Below are positions 14,637 to 20,892 of a stretch of 64,000 nucleotides of DNA, piece by piece. Numbering within the stretch: position 1 is the stretch's first letter; every line of letters begins with the position of its first letter. The notes below the pieces were generated by a model. That model did not search any database. It was given only the letters and a program-made list of their open reading frames with translations, and was not told the DNA's origin. This DNA is from Lacticaseibacillus parakribbianus (lineage in GTDB: Bacteria > Bacillota > Bacilli > Lactobacillales > Lactobacillaceae), in contig NZ_JANQBA010000012.1 in NCBI RefSeq assembly GCF_025490915.1, positions 16,538 through 80,537 of the forward strand, read 5' to 3'. The position numbers and the translations under genes are program-made.

Positions 14637-15383
14637 CTAGACCTCCTGAAGCTTCCCGATTCTGAGGGCCTCTGCTTTGATTGCCACGACGCCCTTGTCG
14701 AAGTACAGCCAATTCGGGGTTTCCTTTGGGCCGTGTTGCGACTTGTCAGCCGCCCAGCGGCCGTACTCGTTTTGGCCCGGCTGTTCTGCCTTAAGCCCCA
14801 GTGCATTGCTGATGCGCCCGACCATCGCTCCAGATGAGATGCCTAACTTCCTGGCGACTTCCCCGGCGGTGTACTCAGCCTGTTTCATGACCGGGATCAG
14901 GCACTCACCGGTGATGATTTCAGCGGCGCGGGACAGCATCTGTTCGCGTGCTGACTCGGACGTAGTTTTGTTGGCGATTCGATACAACGCGTTAGCCTGG
15001 GCCGTCTTGGCGCGGCTGATTGCCAGCTCAGCTTGGAGCACTGGGTCAAGCTTCTTGGCCGGCACCTTCTTGAGCGTGGTTTCCATCGCGTTGAAGGCGT
15101 CGATGTACTGGAGCTTGAAGCTATCGGCCTTCTTACCAGTGAACCCGAACGCGATGAAAGTGAAACCGTCGCGGTTCATGTAGTAGAGCTTCTGGTCACG
15201 GTTCCGGCCGTCCTTGTATGTGCCCTCGGCGAACATCTTCTTGTAATCGGCGGAATTTTCCGCCGATTGAATCTTGGTCTCAATGGCCTCCAGTACATCC
15301 TTGTGCTGCTTGCCGAATGTCTCGGCTACTTGCAGGCTGGTGGTGACCGCCCGCTTGTCGTGCATGATGACTAAGTCGTTCAT
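14637..15383 (-). CDS. rha: Rha-family phage regulatory protein with KilA-C-like tail
   Basis: 248 aa. Residues 1-105 match the Rha domain (DLVIMHDKRAVTTSLQVAET, KQHKDVLEAIE, YYMNRDGFTFIAFGFTGKKA). The C-terminal part (EYTAGEVARKLGISSGAMVG, NALGLKAEQPGQNEYGRW) is the antirepressor-like ANT/KilA-C type DNA-binding domain. Rha proteins interfere with lambdoid phage growth in hosts lacking IHF; here it probably modulates lysogeny or early transcription. Its first 28 nt are duplicated at 16058-16085. GAAAGGAG precedes the ATG. Confidence 0.88.
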   Translation of the reverse strand: MNDLVIMHDKRAVTTSLQVAETFGKQHKDVLEAIETKIQSAENSADYKKMFAEGTYKDGRNRDQKLYYMNRDGFTFIAFGFTGKKADSFKLQYIDAFNAMETTLKKVPAKKLDPVLQAELAISRAKTAQANALYRIANKTTSESAREQMLSRAAEIITGECLIPVMKQAEYTAGEVARKLGISSGAMVGRISNALGLKAEQPGQNEYGRWAADKSQHGPKETPNWLYFDKGVVAIKAEALRIGKLQEV

Positions 15384-15385
15384 TG

Positions 15386-15586
15386 CTAATTCTCCTTTCT
15401 AAAGTCGTCCATGCTGACCCCTAGCACGTCAGCAATTCGTGCAACGGTGGCATACGTTGGGTCAGTACTCGACCCATCCTTTAACCGGTACAACGATCCA
15501 CGTCCCAGGCCAGTCACCTTCCAAAGCTGGTAGAAGCTGAAGCCTCTCGCTGCCATTAATGAACGCAGTTTTTCGTTATCGAACAT
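15386..15586 (-). CDS. Small XRE-type regulator
   Basis: 66 aa, a single helix-turn-helix: LRSLMAARGFSFYQLWKVTG, LGRGSLYRLKDGSSTDPTYA, TVARIADVLGVSMDDF. XRE proteins of this length act as Cro-like repressors or small switches. GGGGGAGAAAGG precedes the ATG. It is divergent from the YjzC-like gene, with an ATGGTTCACCAT palindrome in the shared upstream region that may be its operator. Confidence 0.8.
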   Translation of the reverse strand: MFDNEKLRSLMAARGFSFYQLWKVTGLGRGSLYRLKDGSSTDPTYATVARIADVLGVSMDDFRKEN

Positions 15587-15605
15587 CCTTTCTCCCCCTA
15601 CATAT

Positions 15606-15645
15606 ATGGTTCACCATTGAGCAATACCCACATGAGGTATATAAT
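15606..15645 (+). promoter_or_regulatory. Promoter of the YjzC-like gene with palindromic operator
   Basis: TTGAGC (15617-15622) and TATAAT (15640-15645) have a 17-bp spacer. The palindrome ATGGT-TC-ACCAT (15606-15617) abuts the -35 box. It also lies upstream of the divergent XRE gene, so one regulator could control both directions. Confidence 0.6.
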
Positions 15646-15722
15646 TAGCGTATCGGGTTTCCTTCAGTTCTTTCCGGGGCGTGAGTGGCAAACCTGAAAT
15701 ACTAACTTTTGGAGTGAGCTAA

Positions 15723-15893
15723 ATGTCAGAACCAATTAAGCCAGGAACCGACAATCAATCTGCGGGTTCCTATCACGAAGTGGGCCCCCGTGGTGGCAAT
15801 GTTTCTGGTGGTCGCGTGGTTCATATCGACCATGGCGACCGCCTTCCGCCAACCCAAAAACCGGGGAACGGGTGGAGCAAAGGAACTAGGTAA
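15723..15893 (+). CDS. YjzC-like small protein carried by prophage
   Basis: 56 aa: MSEPIKPGTDNQSAGSYHEV, then GPRGGNVSGGRVVHIDHGDR and LPPTQKPGNGWSK. The Gly-rich core and the LPPT-x-x-x-GxGW ending follow YjzC-family small proteins of Bacillales and Lactobacillales; their function is unknown. GGAGTGAG lies 7 nt before the ATG. With a near-consensus promoter, a 70-nt leader and a terminator immediately after the stop it forms an independent unit on the strand opposite to the early operon, a classic moron layout. Confidence 0.7.
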   Translation: MSEPIKPGTDNQSAGSYHEVGPRGGNVSGGRVVHIDHGDRLPPTQKPGNGWSKGTR

Positions 15894-15895
15894 GT

Positions 15896-16039
15896 CTACC
15901 GGCCGTCTTTGGACGGCTTTTTGATTACCATCTTGCGATCAGAAAAGATGAAGCATTTGCCAAACAGGTTTAACTGTATCCACGCTTCAGCAATCAGTTC
16001 GCCGCGATCGTTTACATACTTGGTTAAGTAGTGGTGCAT
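15896..16039 (-). CDS. Small phage protein, 47 aa
   Basis: 47 aa: MHHYLTKYVNDRGELIAEAW, IQLNLFGKCFIFSDRKMVIK and a basic tail. Small proteins with this HYLTKY-x-NDRGELIAEAWIQLN pattern recur in early regions of Lactobacillus phages. The ATG at 16039 lies 7 nt after a run of nine G on the coding strand, which acts as its ribosome site. One added G would put an upstream ATG (16085) in frame. The function is unknown. Confidence 0.55.
   Translation of the reverse strand: MHHYLTKYVNDRGELIAEAWIQLNLFGKCFIFSDRKMVIKKPSKDGR
15902..15922 (+). terminator. Terminator after the YjzC-like gene
   Basis: GCCGTC-TTTG-GACGGC followed by TTTTTG, 8 bp beyond the stop. It overlaps the end of the convergent gene at 15896-16039. 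Confidence 0.7.
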
Positions 16040-16057
16040 CTCGATGCCCCCCCCCTT

Positions 16058-16085
16058 TCGTGCATGATGACTAAGTCGTTCATTG
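16058..16085. repeat. 28-bp duplication of the start of the Rha gene
   Basis: Identical to 15358-15385, the first codons of rha (MNDLVIMH) plus its start region. It lies between the Cro-like gene and the 47-aa gene, followed by a C9 tract (16047-16055). This indicates past recombination or a truncated rha copy. Confidence 0.75.
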
Positions 16086-16319
16086 TTAGGCCTCCCGCTT
16101 GGTGTTAGTTTCCGGTTTAACCGGAGCGTCGGGTAAAAAAATAAGATCTTCATAGCCGACACCCGTAACCTGCTTAATTCGTTCCAGAACCTTGATGTCT
16201 GGATAGGTCTTGCCTCGTTCGTAGTTGCGCACCGTGGTGTCGGTGACGCCGATACGTTTAGCAAACTCGGACTGGGTCAGCCCAACATTAACTCGTGCGG
16301 CTTTCAGTGTGATGCTCAT
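16086..16319 (-). CDS. Cro-like XRE repressor
   Basis: 77 aa from the ATG at 16319 (GAAAGGAGGTGAG upstream). HTH: SITLKAARVNVGLTQSEFAK, RIGVTDTTVRNYERGKTYPD. It is divergent from the CI-type gene with overlapping operators, the standard genetic switch. It would repress CI and commit to the lytic programme. The C-terminal 20 residues (FLPDAPVKPETNTK) are disordered. Confidence 0.85.
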   Translation of the reverse strand: MSITLKAARVNVGLTQSEFAKRIGVTDTTVRNYERGKTYPDIKVLERIKQVTGVGYEDLIFLPDAPVKPETNTKREA

Positions 16320-16347
16320 TGGCTCACCTCCTTTCTCAACACAAACA

Positions 16348-16444
16348 ATCATAATCCGGTTAGACCGGAAATGCAAGAAGTTTTTCGACTTAACCGGAAA
16401 TATTTTCTGCTTTTCCTTGTATTTTTCCGGTACTGGTATATAGT
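16348..16444. promoter_or_regulatory. Divergent cI/cro switch: two promoters with TCCGGT-type operators
   Basis: Minus-strand promoter for the Cro-like gene: TTGCAT (16376-16371), 17 bp, TATGAT (16353-16348). Plus-strand promoter for the CI gene: TTGTAT (16417-16422), 16 bp, TATAGT (16439-16444). TCCGGT-TAG-ACCGGA (16355-16369) is a perfect inverted repeat exactly inside the Cro promoter spacer. Further half-sites are ACCGGA (16393-16398) and TCCGGT (16426-16431), the last one inside the CI promoter spacer. Confidence 0.75.
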
Positions 16445-16466
16445 TACCTATAAAGAGGTGTCCAAT

Positions 16467-17135
16467 ATGTCAGACTTAGGAAATAAAGCAATCTTCGGCA
16501 AGAACCTAACCGAAATGATGAATCAGAGGAAAATGTCGGTGACTGACTTGGCTTCTGCCCTTGGCTTCAGCACCTCAACCGTGTGGGACTGGGCGAACGG
16601 AAAGACCTACCCACGTATTGATAAGATTGAAATGATGGCCAATTATTTTGGCGTTAAGAAGTCAGCACTGGTTGAGCACCACGATAACGGTGTTCCTCTA
16701 CCAATCCACACCTACCCATACATCCCCGCCGCCATCTCTGCTGGTACGCCAACCGAGGTTGAAGCCATCACCCCAGACCAGCTGGAACAGGTCGCCATTC
16801 CAGACGCGGTCATGGGCAAGTGGGCCGGTCACACCGACGTCACGCTCATGCGAGCCAATGGCGATAGCATGAACCGCGTGATTCCGAACGGATCGCTGAT
16901 CGGCGTACGCGGCGTTGACGACCCGGCAGACCTCAAGGACGGTGACATCGTGGTCTTCGACTGTGATGGTGAGTATGCCGTCAAGCGGTTCTTCAATGAC
17001 CGCACGGGCCGCGCGTACATCTTCCAGCCCGACTCAAGTAAGCCTGGGTTCGCACCGATTGTTCGCCGGTACGACGATCCAGACCTCACAAACATCGTCG
17101 GCAAGGTCGTCCTCTACGTGGTCGAACTCGCCTAG
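16467..17135 (+). CDS. CI-type phage repressor with S24 self-cleavage domain
   Basis: 222 aa from the ATG at 16467 (AGAGGTG upstream). N-terminal HTH (residues 10-65: NLTEMMNQRKMSVTDLASAL, GFSTSTVWDWANGKTYPRID). C-terminal LexA/S24 peptidase: cleavage site Ala92-Gly93, nucleophile Ser134 in NGDSMNRVIP and base Lys173 in YAVKRFF. RecA-stimulated autocleavage would trigger induction after DNA damage. It maintains lysogeny by binding the operators upstream. Its stop codon is the first base of the structured RNA element described next. Confidence 0.93.
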   Translation: MSDLGNKAIFGKNLTEMMNQRKMSVTDLASALGFSTSTVWDWANGKTYPRIDKIEMMANYFGVKKSALVEHHDNGVPLPIHTYPYIPAAISAGTPTEVEAITPDQLEQVAIPDAVMGKWAGHTDVTLMRANGDSMNRVIPNGSLIGVRGVDDPADLKDGDIVVFDCDGEYAVKRFFNDRTGRAYIFQPDSSKPGFAPIVRRYDDPDLTNIVGKVVLYVVELA

Positions 17136-17201
17136 CCCACTCCAGCGGCAGGCCCGTGCAAGCCGGGCCGTGTGGCTTACGTCCAGCCCGGATCGACGTA
17201 A
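17135..17201 (+). ncRNA. Structured RNA element, copy 1
   Basis: Predicted fold: P1 GCCCAC (17135-17140) with GTGtGGC (17170-17176); hairpin P2 GGCCCG-TGCAAGC-CGGGCC (17151-17169); hairpin P3 TTACGTC-CAGCCCGGATC-GACGTAA (17177-17201). A second copy at 17608-17675 keeps the single-stranded parts and changes both sides of the helices. It starts at the CI stop and ends 27 bp before the next gene. The family is unknown to me. Confidence 0.6.
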
Positions 17202-17228
17202 AAAGCTGTGGAGTTAGGGGAACATAGT

Positions 17229-17600
17229 ATGAAAGTAACAAAGCTGATTGTGGGTATTCTTCAGATTGTCTTGTCCTTGTTTATTCTGCTTCAGTCTTGT
17301 GCAGTTGGGCTTGGCCACGCCGTCGAAAACAAGACGTCAGATGCTGGCGGCTCAGCGGGCGTATTCGTCGCCATTCTGTTTTTGGCCGCCGGCATCACCT
17401 ACATCGCTACACGCAAAATGGTGAAGCTTGGCGGTGACATTGCTGGTCTCGTTCTGATGGCAATCGCATGGATTTTCGGCATCTCAAACGCTGCCGACTA
17501 CTCTGATCTCGCTATCTGGGGCTGGCTGTCCTTGATCATCGGTGTTGGCTTCTTCGTCTGGCACCTACTGGCAAACCGAAAGGCAGCAAAGGCTGAGTAG
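17229..17600 (+). CDS. Four-helix phage membrane protein in lysogeny module
   Basis: 123 aa from the ATG at 17229; a GGGG stretch 8-11 nt upstream serves as ribosome site. Four membrane helices: KLIVGILQIVLSLFILLQ, AGVFVAILFLAAGITYI, GDIAGLVLMAIAWIFGI, LAIWGWLSLIIGVGFFVW. Similar membrane genes follow the repressor in many Lactobacillus temperate phages; superinfection immunity or exclusion is a reasonable guess, not shown. It is flanked on both sides by copies of the structured RNA element. Confidence 0.7.
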   Translation: MKVTKLIVGILQIVLSLFILLQSCAVGLGHAVENKTSDAGGSAGVFVAILFLAAGITYIATRKMVKLGGDIAGLVLMAIAWIFGISNAADYSDLAIWGWLSLIIGVGFFVWHLLANRKAAKAE

Positions 17601-17607
17601 CTGCTAG

Positions 17608-17675
17608 AAGCCTTCTCTAGCGGCGGACGTGTGCGAGCCACGTCGAAGGCTTATGTCCAGCCCGGATTGACGTTA
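17608..17675 (+). ncRNA. Structured RNA element, copy 2
   Basis: P1 AAGCCTT (17608-17614) with AAGGCTT (17646-17652); P2 GACGTG-TGCGAGC-CACGTC (17626-17644); P3 TTATGTC-CAGCCCGGATT-GACGTTA (17651-17675, one mismatch, one G-U). Compared with copy 1 the stems P1 and P2 are almost entirely replaced by other complementary bases, while the loops TGCRAGC, CAGCCCGGATY and the TCYAGCGGC joiner are kept. Confidence 0.6.
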
Positions 17676-17683
17676 GGCAAAAT

Positions 17684-17703
17684 AAAAAGCCCTCGGTGAG
17701 GGC
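17684..17703 (-). terminator. Minus-strand terminator hairpin before the HEPN-like gene
   Basis: GCCCTC-GGT-GAGGGC (17689-17703); on the minus strand it is followed by TTTTTATTTT. No minus-strand gene ends here, so it may block antisense readthrough. On the plus strand the hairpin also abuts the ribosome site GGGAGG of the next gene. Confidence 0.5.
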
Positions 17704-17715
17704 GGGAGGAAATGC

Positions 17716-18555
17716 ATGATAGAGTATGAAACTATTTGCCCAGAGTGCCTGACTCAAAGCCGAAACTCCAGCAGCGGGCGCATCCAGATTTCCCTAATGA
17801 TGGGGAGTATAACGGATGCCGACTTTGTTGAGGCTAAGTGTCAAAACGGCCACACGATAAACATTTTCCCGCGTGAAGGTAAGTACAACTTCATCTTAGC
17901 TCACGCCTTTAGAGCTTTTCAGTCCAACCAGTTCTACGAAGCCGCTGCATCGGGCTATGCGGCACTTGAAGACTTCATGAAAGTGTATATTCAGGCAAGC
18001 ACTTGGGTAGCAATGAATCAGCCTGAAGATGTGAAGAAGCTCTACGAGGATGTTAGCTCGAACAAACTGCTGATGGGCAACTCTACGCGAATCATTGGAG
18101 CCTATGCCTATCTCTATCAGACGAATACTGGCACCGTTATTACCCCGAGTGAGTTTGAAAAGATGTCGCACATCAGAGACGACATAATTCACGCCGTCAA
18201 ACTACCGAAGAGGAATGATGTTGAAAAGCTGCTAGTGTCAATCTACAAGCACCTCGCGATTGCGTCGATCAGGTGGACTCATTCACCCAAAAAGGGTAAC
18301 CCGCTGCTACAACAATGGATTCCCGACTACAAAATGCAGCTAGCAATTGCATCATTGAAAACATCCGGTATGGCTTCCAAAGATGTACAGGGGAGCATCA
18401 ACCAACTTAGTCAGTCGACCACTCTCTTCTTACCCGAGACGCTCTTTTTCGACAACGTCGATGCGCGTAATTCCGAGATTGAAGCCATTTCTACTGGATA
18501 TAAGGACGCTACTGTCATTGCCAAAATGATTCCAGACCTACAAGCATATGCTTAG
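17716..18555 (+). CDS. Zinc-ribbon/HEPN-like accessory protein
   Basis: 279 aa. The N-terminus has a zinc site: Cys8, Cys11, Cys42 and His46 (ICPEC ... KCQNGH). The centre is helical and includes SHIRDDIIHAVKLPKR; Arg154-x4-His159 fits the R-x4-6-H motif of HEPN-domain RNases, followed by the usual closing helix (DVEKLLVSIYKHLAIA). HEPN proteins occur in abortive-infection and toxin systems and in RNA surveillance. Its location in the lysogeny block between the repressor and integrase is where temperate phages keep anti-phage cargo. GGGAGGAAATGC precedes the ATG. The function is inferred from motif and context. Confidence 0.65.
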   Translation: MIEYETICPECLTQSRNSSSGRIQISLMMGSITDADFVEAKCQNGHTINIFPREGKYNFILAHAFRAFQSNQFYEAAASGYAALEDFMKVYIQASTWVAMNQPEDVKKLYEDVSSNKLLMGNSTRIIGAYAYLYQTNTGTVITPSEFEKMSHIRDDIIHAVKLPKRNDVEKLLVSIYKHLAIASIRWTHSPKKGNPLLQQWIPDYKMQLAIASLKTSGMASKDVQGSINQLSQSTTLFLPETLFFDNVDARNSEIEAISTGYKDATVIAKMIPDLQAYA

Positions 18556-18717
18556 AACCCTCTCGAGTTCATCAAAACTAATTTCTTCACCGACTTCAAG
18601 CCCTCCATCCAGCGGAAGGAGATCAGAACCTGTTGAAATTGTCTCAATAAGCGCTTCGCGTGGCAGTTTGCTCAGATAATCGAGCAGCTGGCCAACATTA
18701 CGGATTTTTTCGTTCAT
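18538..18717 (-). CDS. Small acidic phage protein, 59 aa
   Basis: 59 aa starting MNEKIRNVGQLLDYLSKLPR, then EALIETISTGSDLLPLDGGL and EVGEEISFDELERVL. GGAAAGGTGA precedes the ATG at 18717. It is convergent to the zinc/HEPN-like gene and overlaps its last 18 nt. The N-terminal 'LLDYLSKLP' pattern occurs in small phage proteins of unknown role. It might be an antitoxin-like partner, but only proximity suggests it. Confidence 0.5.
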   Translation of the reverse strand: MNEKIRNVGQLLDYLSKLPREALIETISTGSDLLPLDGGLEVGEEISFDELERVLSICL

Positions 18718-18766
18718 GATGATTCACCTTTCCTAGAATTAGTTGAAATTATATCACCATCATAAC

Positions 18767-18810
18767 ACAAAAACGCCGTCCACTCACCCGGCAAGATGAC
18801 TGTGGACGGC
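18767..18810 (-). terminator. Minus-strand terminator upstream of integrase
   Basis: Perfect 9-bp repeats GCCGTCCAC (18775-18783) and GTGGACGGC (18802-18810) with an 18-nt loop, followed on the minus strand by GTTTTTGTG. It would stop leftward transcription from the host side or from the integrase antisense strand. Confidence 0.6.
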
Positions 18811-18870
18811 AAGCAAACAACACTATCAGTGCGCTCTTTGCGTACTCCAGTATAGCACATGGAGGAAATC

Positions 18871-20028
18871 ATGGCATCAATCGAAAAACGTGGTAAGACG
18901 TACGGCTACCGCATTCGCTACAAGACCGTGGACGGCGTGTGGCGTGAAAAGTCTAAGGGCGGGTTCCGCACGAAGAAACTGGCAGAAGCAGCTGCGGCGG
19001 AAGTCGAGCACGACAAGCGCTCTGGTGCTGACCTGTCCGATGTGACGCTGCTTGCCTACTATGATCGGTGGCTTGCCACCTTCAAGGCTGGTAAGCACTC
19101 ACAAATTACCGAGGCCAGGTACGCTACTATCCGCAAAGCACTGGCGGAGTATTTCGGCAGCGACCAGCCGCTTAAAGAGATAACGCGCACGGCGTGGCAG
19201 ACCTTCATCAACACCTATGCCGCAGGGACCGTCGTGCCGCGCAACGCCAAGCAACCTAAGCCACGGTCGCGTGATACCGTGTCCAAGCTGAACGGCTACA
19301 TCAAGGCTATGTGTGATGATGCTATCGCTGACCGTATTCTGACTGCGAACTTTGCAGCCCGGGTGGTCAACCCTGGCGCCGCCGCCAAAGCAAGTGACTT
19401 GAAGTTCCTTGAGCTTGACGAGTTCTCCGCTCTGCTCGCCTACTGCCGCGAGCACGCCAAGCTGTCGAGTATGTACTTGTATTGCATTGCTGCTGCCATT
19501 CTCACCGGGTGTCGAGCCTCCGAGCTGATTGCGCTCCAGTGGGCCGACGTAGATCTAGACGCTCGCATCATCCACGTCACGAAGTCATGGGATTACGTGT
19601 ACGGCACGGGATTCAAGCCCACTAAGACCCCTTCTGGCGTGCGAGACATCGACATACCGGGTGAGCTGGCGGTGATGCTCCAGAAGCTCCACGGCGAGCA
19701 GGCAGCGGCCAACCTGCGTACCGGCTACCGCGACGAGCTAGACATGGTCTTCCGCAACAATCGCCACCAAGTGCCGAGCGACTACGCGCTGAACCACGGA
19801 CTCAAGCGTGTGGAGGACAAGCTCGGCTTCCCGTCGCCTGTCACCTTCCACGGGCTCCGGCACACCCACGTGAGCTACCTGCTCGCCAAGGGCGTTGACA
19901 TCGCCTATATCTCCAGACGGCTCGGTCACTCGGATATCACGATCACGCTTCGGGTGTACCAGCATTTGTTGAAGGCCCACGAGCAGGAACAAGCACAAGC
20001 GGCGGTAAAAGCACTGTCTGCGCTGTGA
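18871..20028 (+). CDS. int: Tyrosine-type phage integrase
   Basis: 385 aa from the ATG at 18871 (GGAGGA 6 nt upstream, itself inside a longer in-frame ATG). N-terminal arm-binding domain (SIEKRGKTYGYRIRYKTVDG), SAM-like core-binding domain (residues 60-160), and catalytic domain with Arg in LTGCRASELIALQW, HGLRHTHVSY, LGHSDITIT and the Tyr nucleophile in RVYQHL. It catalyses insertion and excision of the prophage. It ends at the prophage right edge. Confidence 0.95.
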   Translation: MASIEKRGKTYGYRIRYKTVDGVWREKSKGGFRTKKLAEAAAAEVEHDKRSGADLSDVTLLAYYDRWLATFKAGKHSQITEARYATIRKALAEYFGSDQPLKEITRTAWQTFINTYAAGTVVPRNAKQPKPRSRDTVSKLNGYIKAMCDDAIADRILTANFAARVVNPGAAAKASDLKFLELDEFSALLAYCREHAKLSSMYLYCIAAAILTGCRASELIALQWADVDLDARIIHVTKSWDYVYGTGFKPTKTPSGVRDIDIPGELAVMLQKLHGEQAAANLRTGYRDELDMVFRNNRHQVPSDYALNHGLKRVEDKLGFPSPVTFHGLRHTHVSYLLAKGVDIAYISRRLGHSDITITLRVYQHLLKAHEQEQAQAAVKALSAL

Positions 20029-20030
20029 GT

Positions 20031-20098
20031 TTGTGGGAATTTTGTGGGAGAATAGGTCAGAAAAGCCGGTACAGCGGCACCATTTAATCCTGTACTCT
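20031..20098 (+). other. Probable attachment-site region of the prophage
   Basis: Directly behind the integrase stop, TTGTGGGA occurs twice (20031-20038 and 20042-20049, 11 bp apart), as expected for arm-type integrase sites. AATCCTGTACTCTCC at 20084-20098 resembles the T-arm/acceptor 3' end of a serine-type tRNA and could be the core; this is tentative because the other end of the prophage is not in the window. Confidence 0.35.
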
Positions 20099-20132
20099 CC
20101 TTCTAAGCACGTCACGCTTAACTGCATCGCGT

Positions 20133-20161
20133 AAAAGGTCGAGAAATCGGCCTTTTTGTTT
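20133..20161 (+). terminator. Terminator after integrase
   Basis: AAAAGGTCG-AGAAAT-CGGCCTTTT (one G-U pair), then TGTTTTG. It lies about 100 bp after the integrase stop. Confidence 0.65.
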
Positions 20162-20386
20162 TGCCCGGGCAGCTTGGTTGGCTATGTTTAATGCTTTCTT
20201 GTTGCCAAGAATGTTGCCAGGCAATCTGGCCGCCTGCCACCCACGCGGCGTGGCCACAAAACAAAAACGTTTGACGCTGTACCCATTATGCCCCAACGGG
20301 TACGGCGTTTCAGTCTGGCAACGAAGCAATTCACGATTACGGTTAGGGTCACTTTTGGTTCCAGCATCGAGGCCGACCATCAAAAA
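20162..20386. other. Stretch without a recognised gene between prophage and the structured minus-strand unit
   Basis: I see no convincing protein gene here. A minus-strand frame runs through it without a good ribosome site and has no recognised domain. GTACCC...GGGTAC (about 20279-20303) can form a hairpin. Codon patterns are not coherent on either strand. Confidence 0.4.
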
Positions 20387-20414
20387 GCCGCCGCAACCCA
20401 AGCGTTGCGGCGGC
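20382..20414 (-). terminator. Terminator of the minus-strand unit beside the prophage
   Basis: Perfect 11-bp stem GCCGCCGCAAC/GTTGCGGCGGC (20387-20397, 20404-20414), 6-nt loop, minus-strand TTTTTG after it. Confidence 0.75.
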
Positions 20415-20775
20415 CACGCCGAAGCCACCGGACGCGGTGAATCCGGTGGCCTTGGCCTGATTCGGTTACGATGCTGGCTTCGTCTTACCAAAGTGGCTCA
20501 CCATCGCTCTCGCCGGGGCCGCAGCTACCTCGCGTTGCGAGTAGGTCCCAGCTTGGTGCGAGCGGTGGGTTGGTGAAATCCTTTACCCTGGTATCTCCTC
20601 CTAAGTTGAAGGAGTTGCACTAAAACTCTTGAGTTTGAAAGCCGCGTGGCGCTACACTGCGGCTTGGCATGGGTGGGGTACTAGAGGCGCTTGCGCTCCG
20701 GATCGTTCCCCTATGCGGCAGAGGTGCCAGCGCTGCGGCCGCAGCGCCATCCCCGCACGTGACTGATCATTCGAG
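20387..20775 (-). ncRNA. Candidate structured non-coding RNA, uncharacterised
   Basis: A minus-strand unit with a possible promoter (TTGACG 20807-20802, 17 bp, TAAGCT 20784-20779) and a strong terminator at its end. Inside are many perfect hairpins: an 18-bp palindrome GCGCTGCGGCCGCAGCGC, GCCGC...GCGGC, AAACTC/GAGTTT, CTCCT/AGGAG and GCCACCGG/CCGGTGGC. No ORF has a proper start and ribosome site except a very short one ending near 20480. Size (about 390 nt) suits a large ncRNA; I could not match it to RNase P, tmRNA, 6S or SRP RNA. Confidence 0.4.
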
Positions 20776-20855
20776 TGTAGCTTAACACCGGACCAATTAG
20801 CCGTCAAGCAATTTGACTCGCCGCTTTGAAGACACAGCAGGCACAGCGATGGGCC

Positions 20856-20886
20856 ACGCAAAAAGGCCGCCGCGGCGGCCTTTTTT
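20856..20886. terminator. Bidirectional terminator after DUF960 gene
   Basis: 16-bp perfect palindrome GGCCGCCGCGGCGGCC flanked by AAAAA and TTTTTT; ends the minus-strand transcript of the gene at 20893. Confidence 0.75.
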
Positions 20887-20892
20887 CGGCAA

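Noticed and set aside
15896..16264. 122-codon minus-strand frame covering the Cro-like gene
   Set aside because: Its first 75 codons are the Cro gene in another frame; only the last 47 codons have a ribosome site and protein-like sequence.
20178..20576. Plus- and minus-strand frames of 130 or so codons beside the integrase
   Set aside because: Neither has a ribosome site or coherent domains, and the region folds into many hairpins; better explained as non-coding.
20387..20775. tmRNA, RNase P RNA, 6S RNA or SRP RNA
   Set aside because: None of the conserved signature sequences I know for these RNAs is present on either strand.
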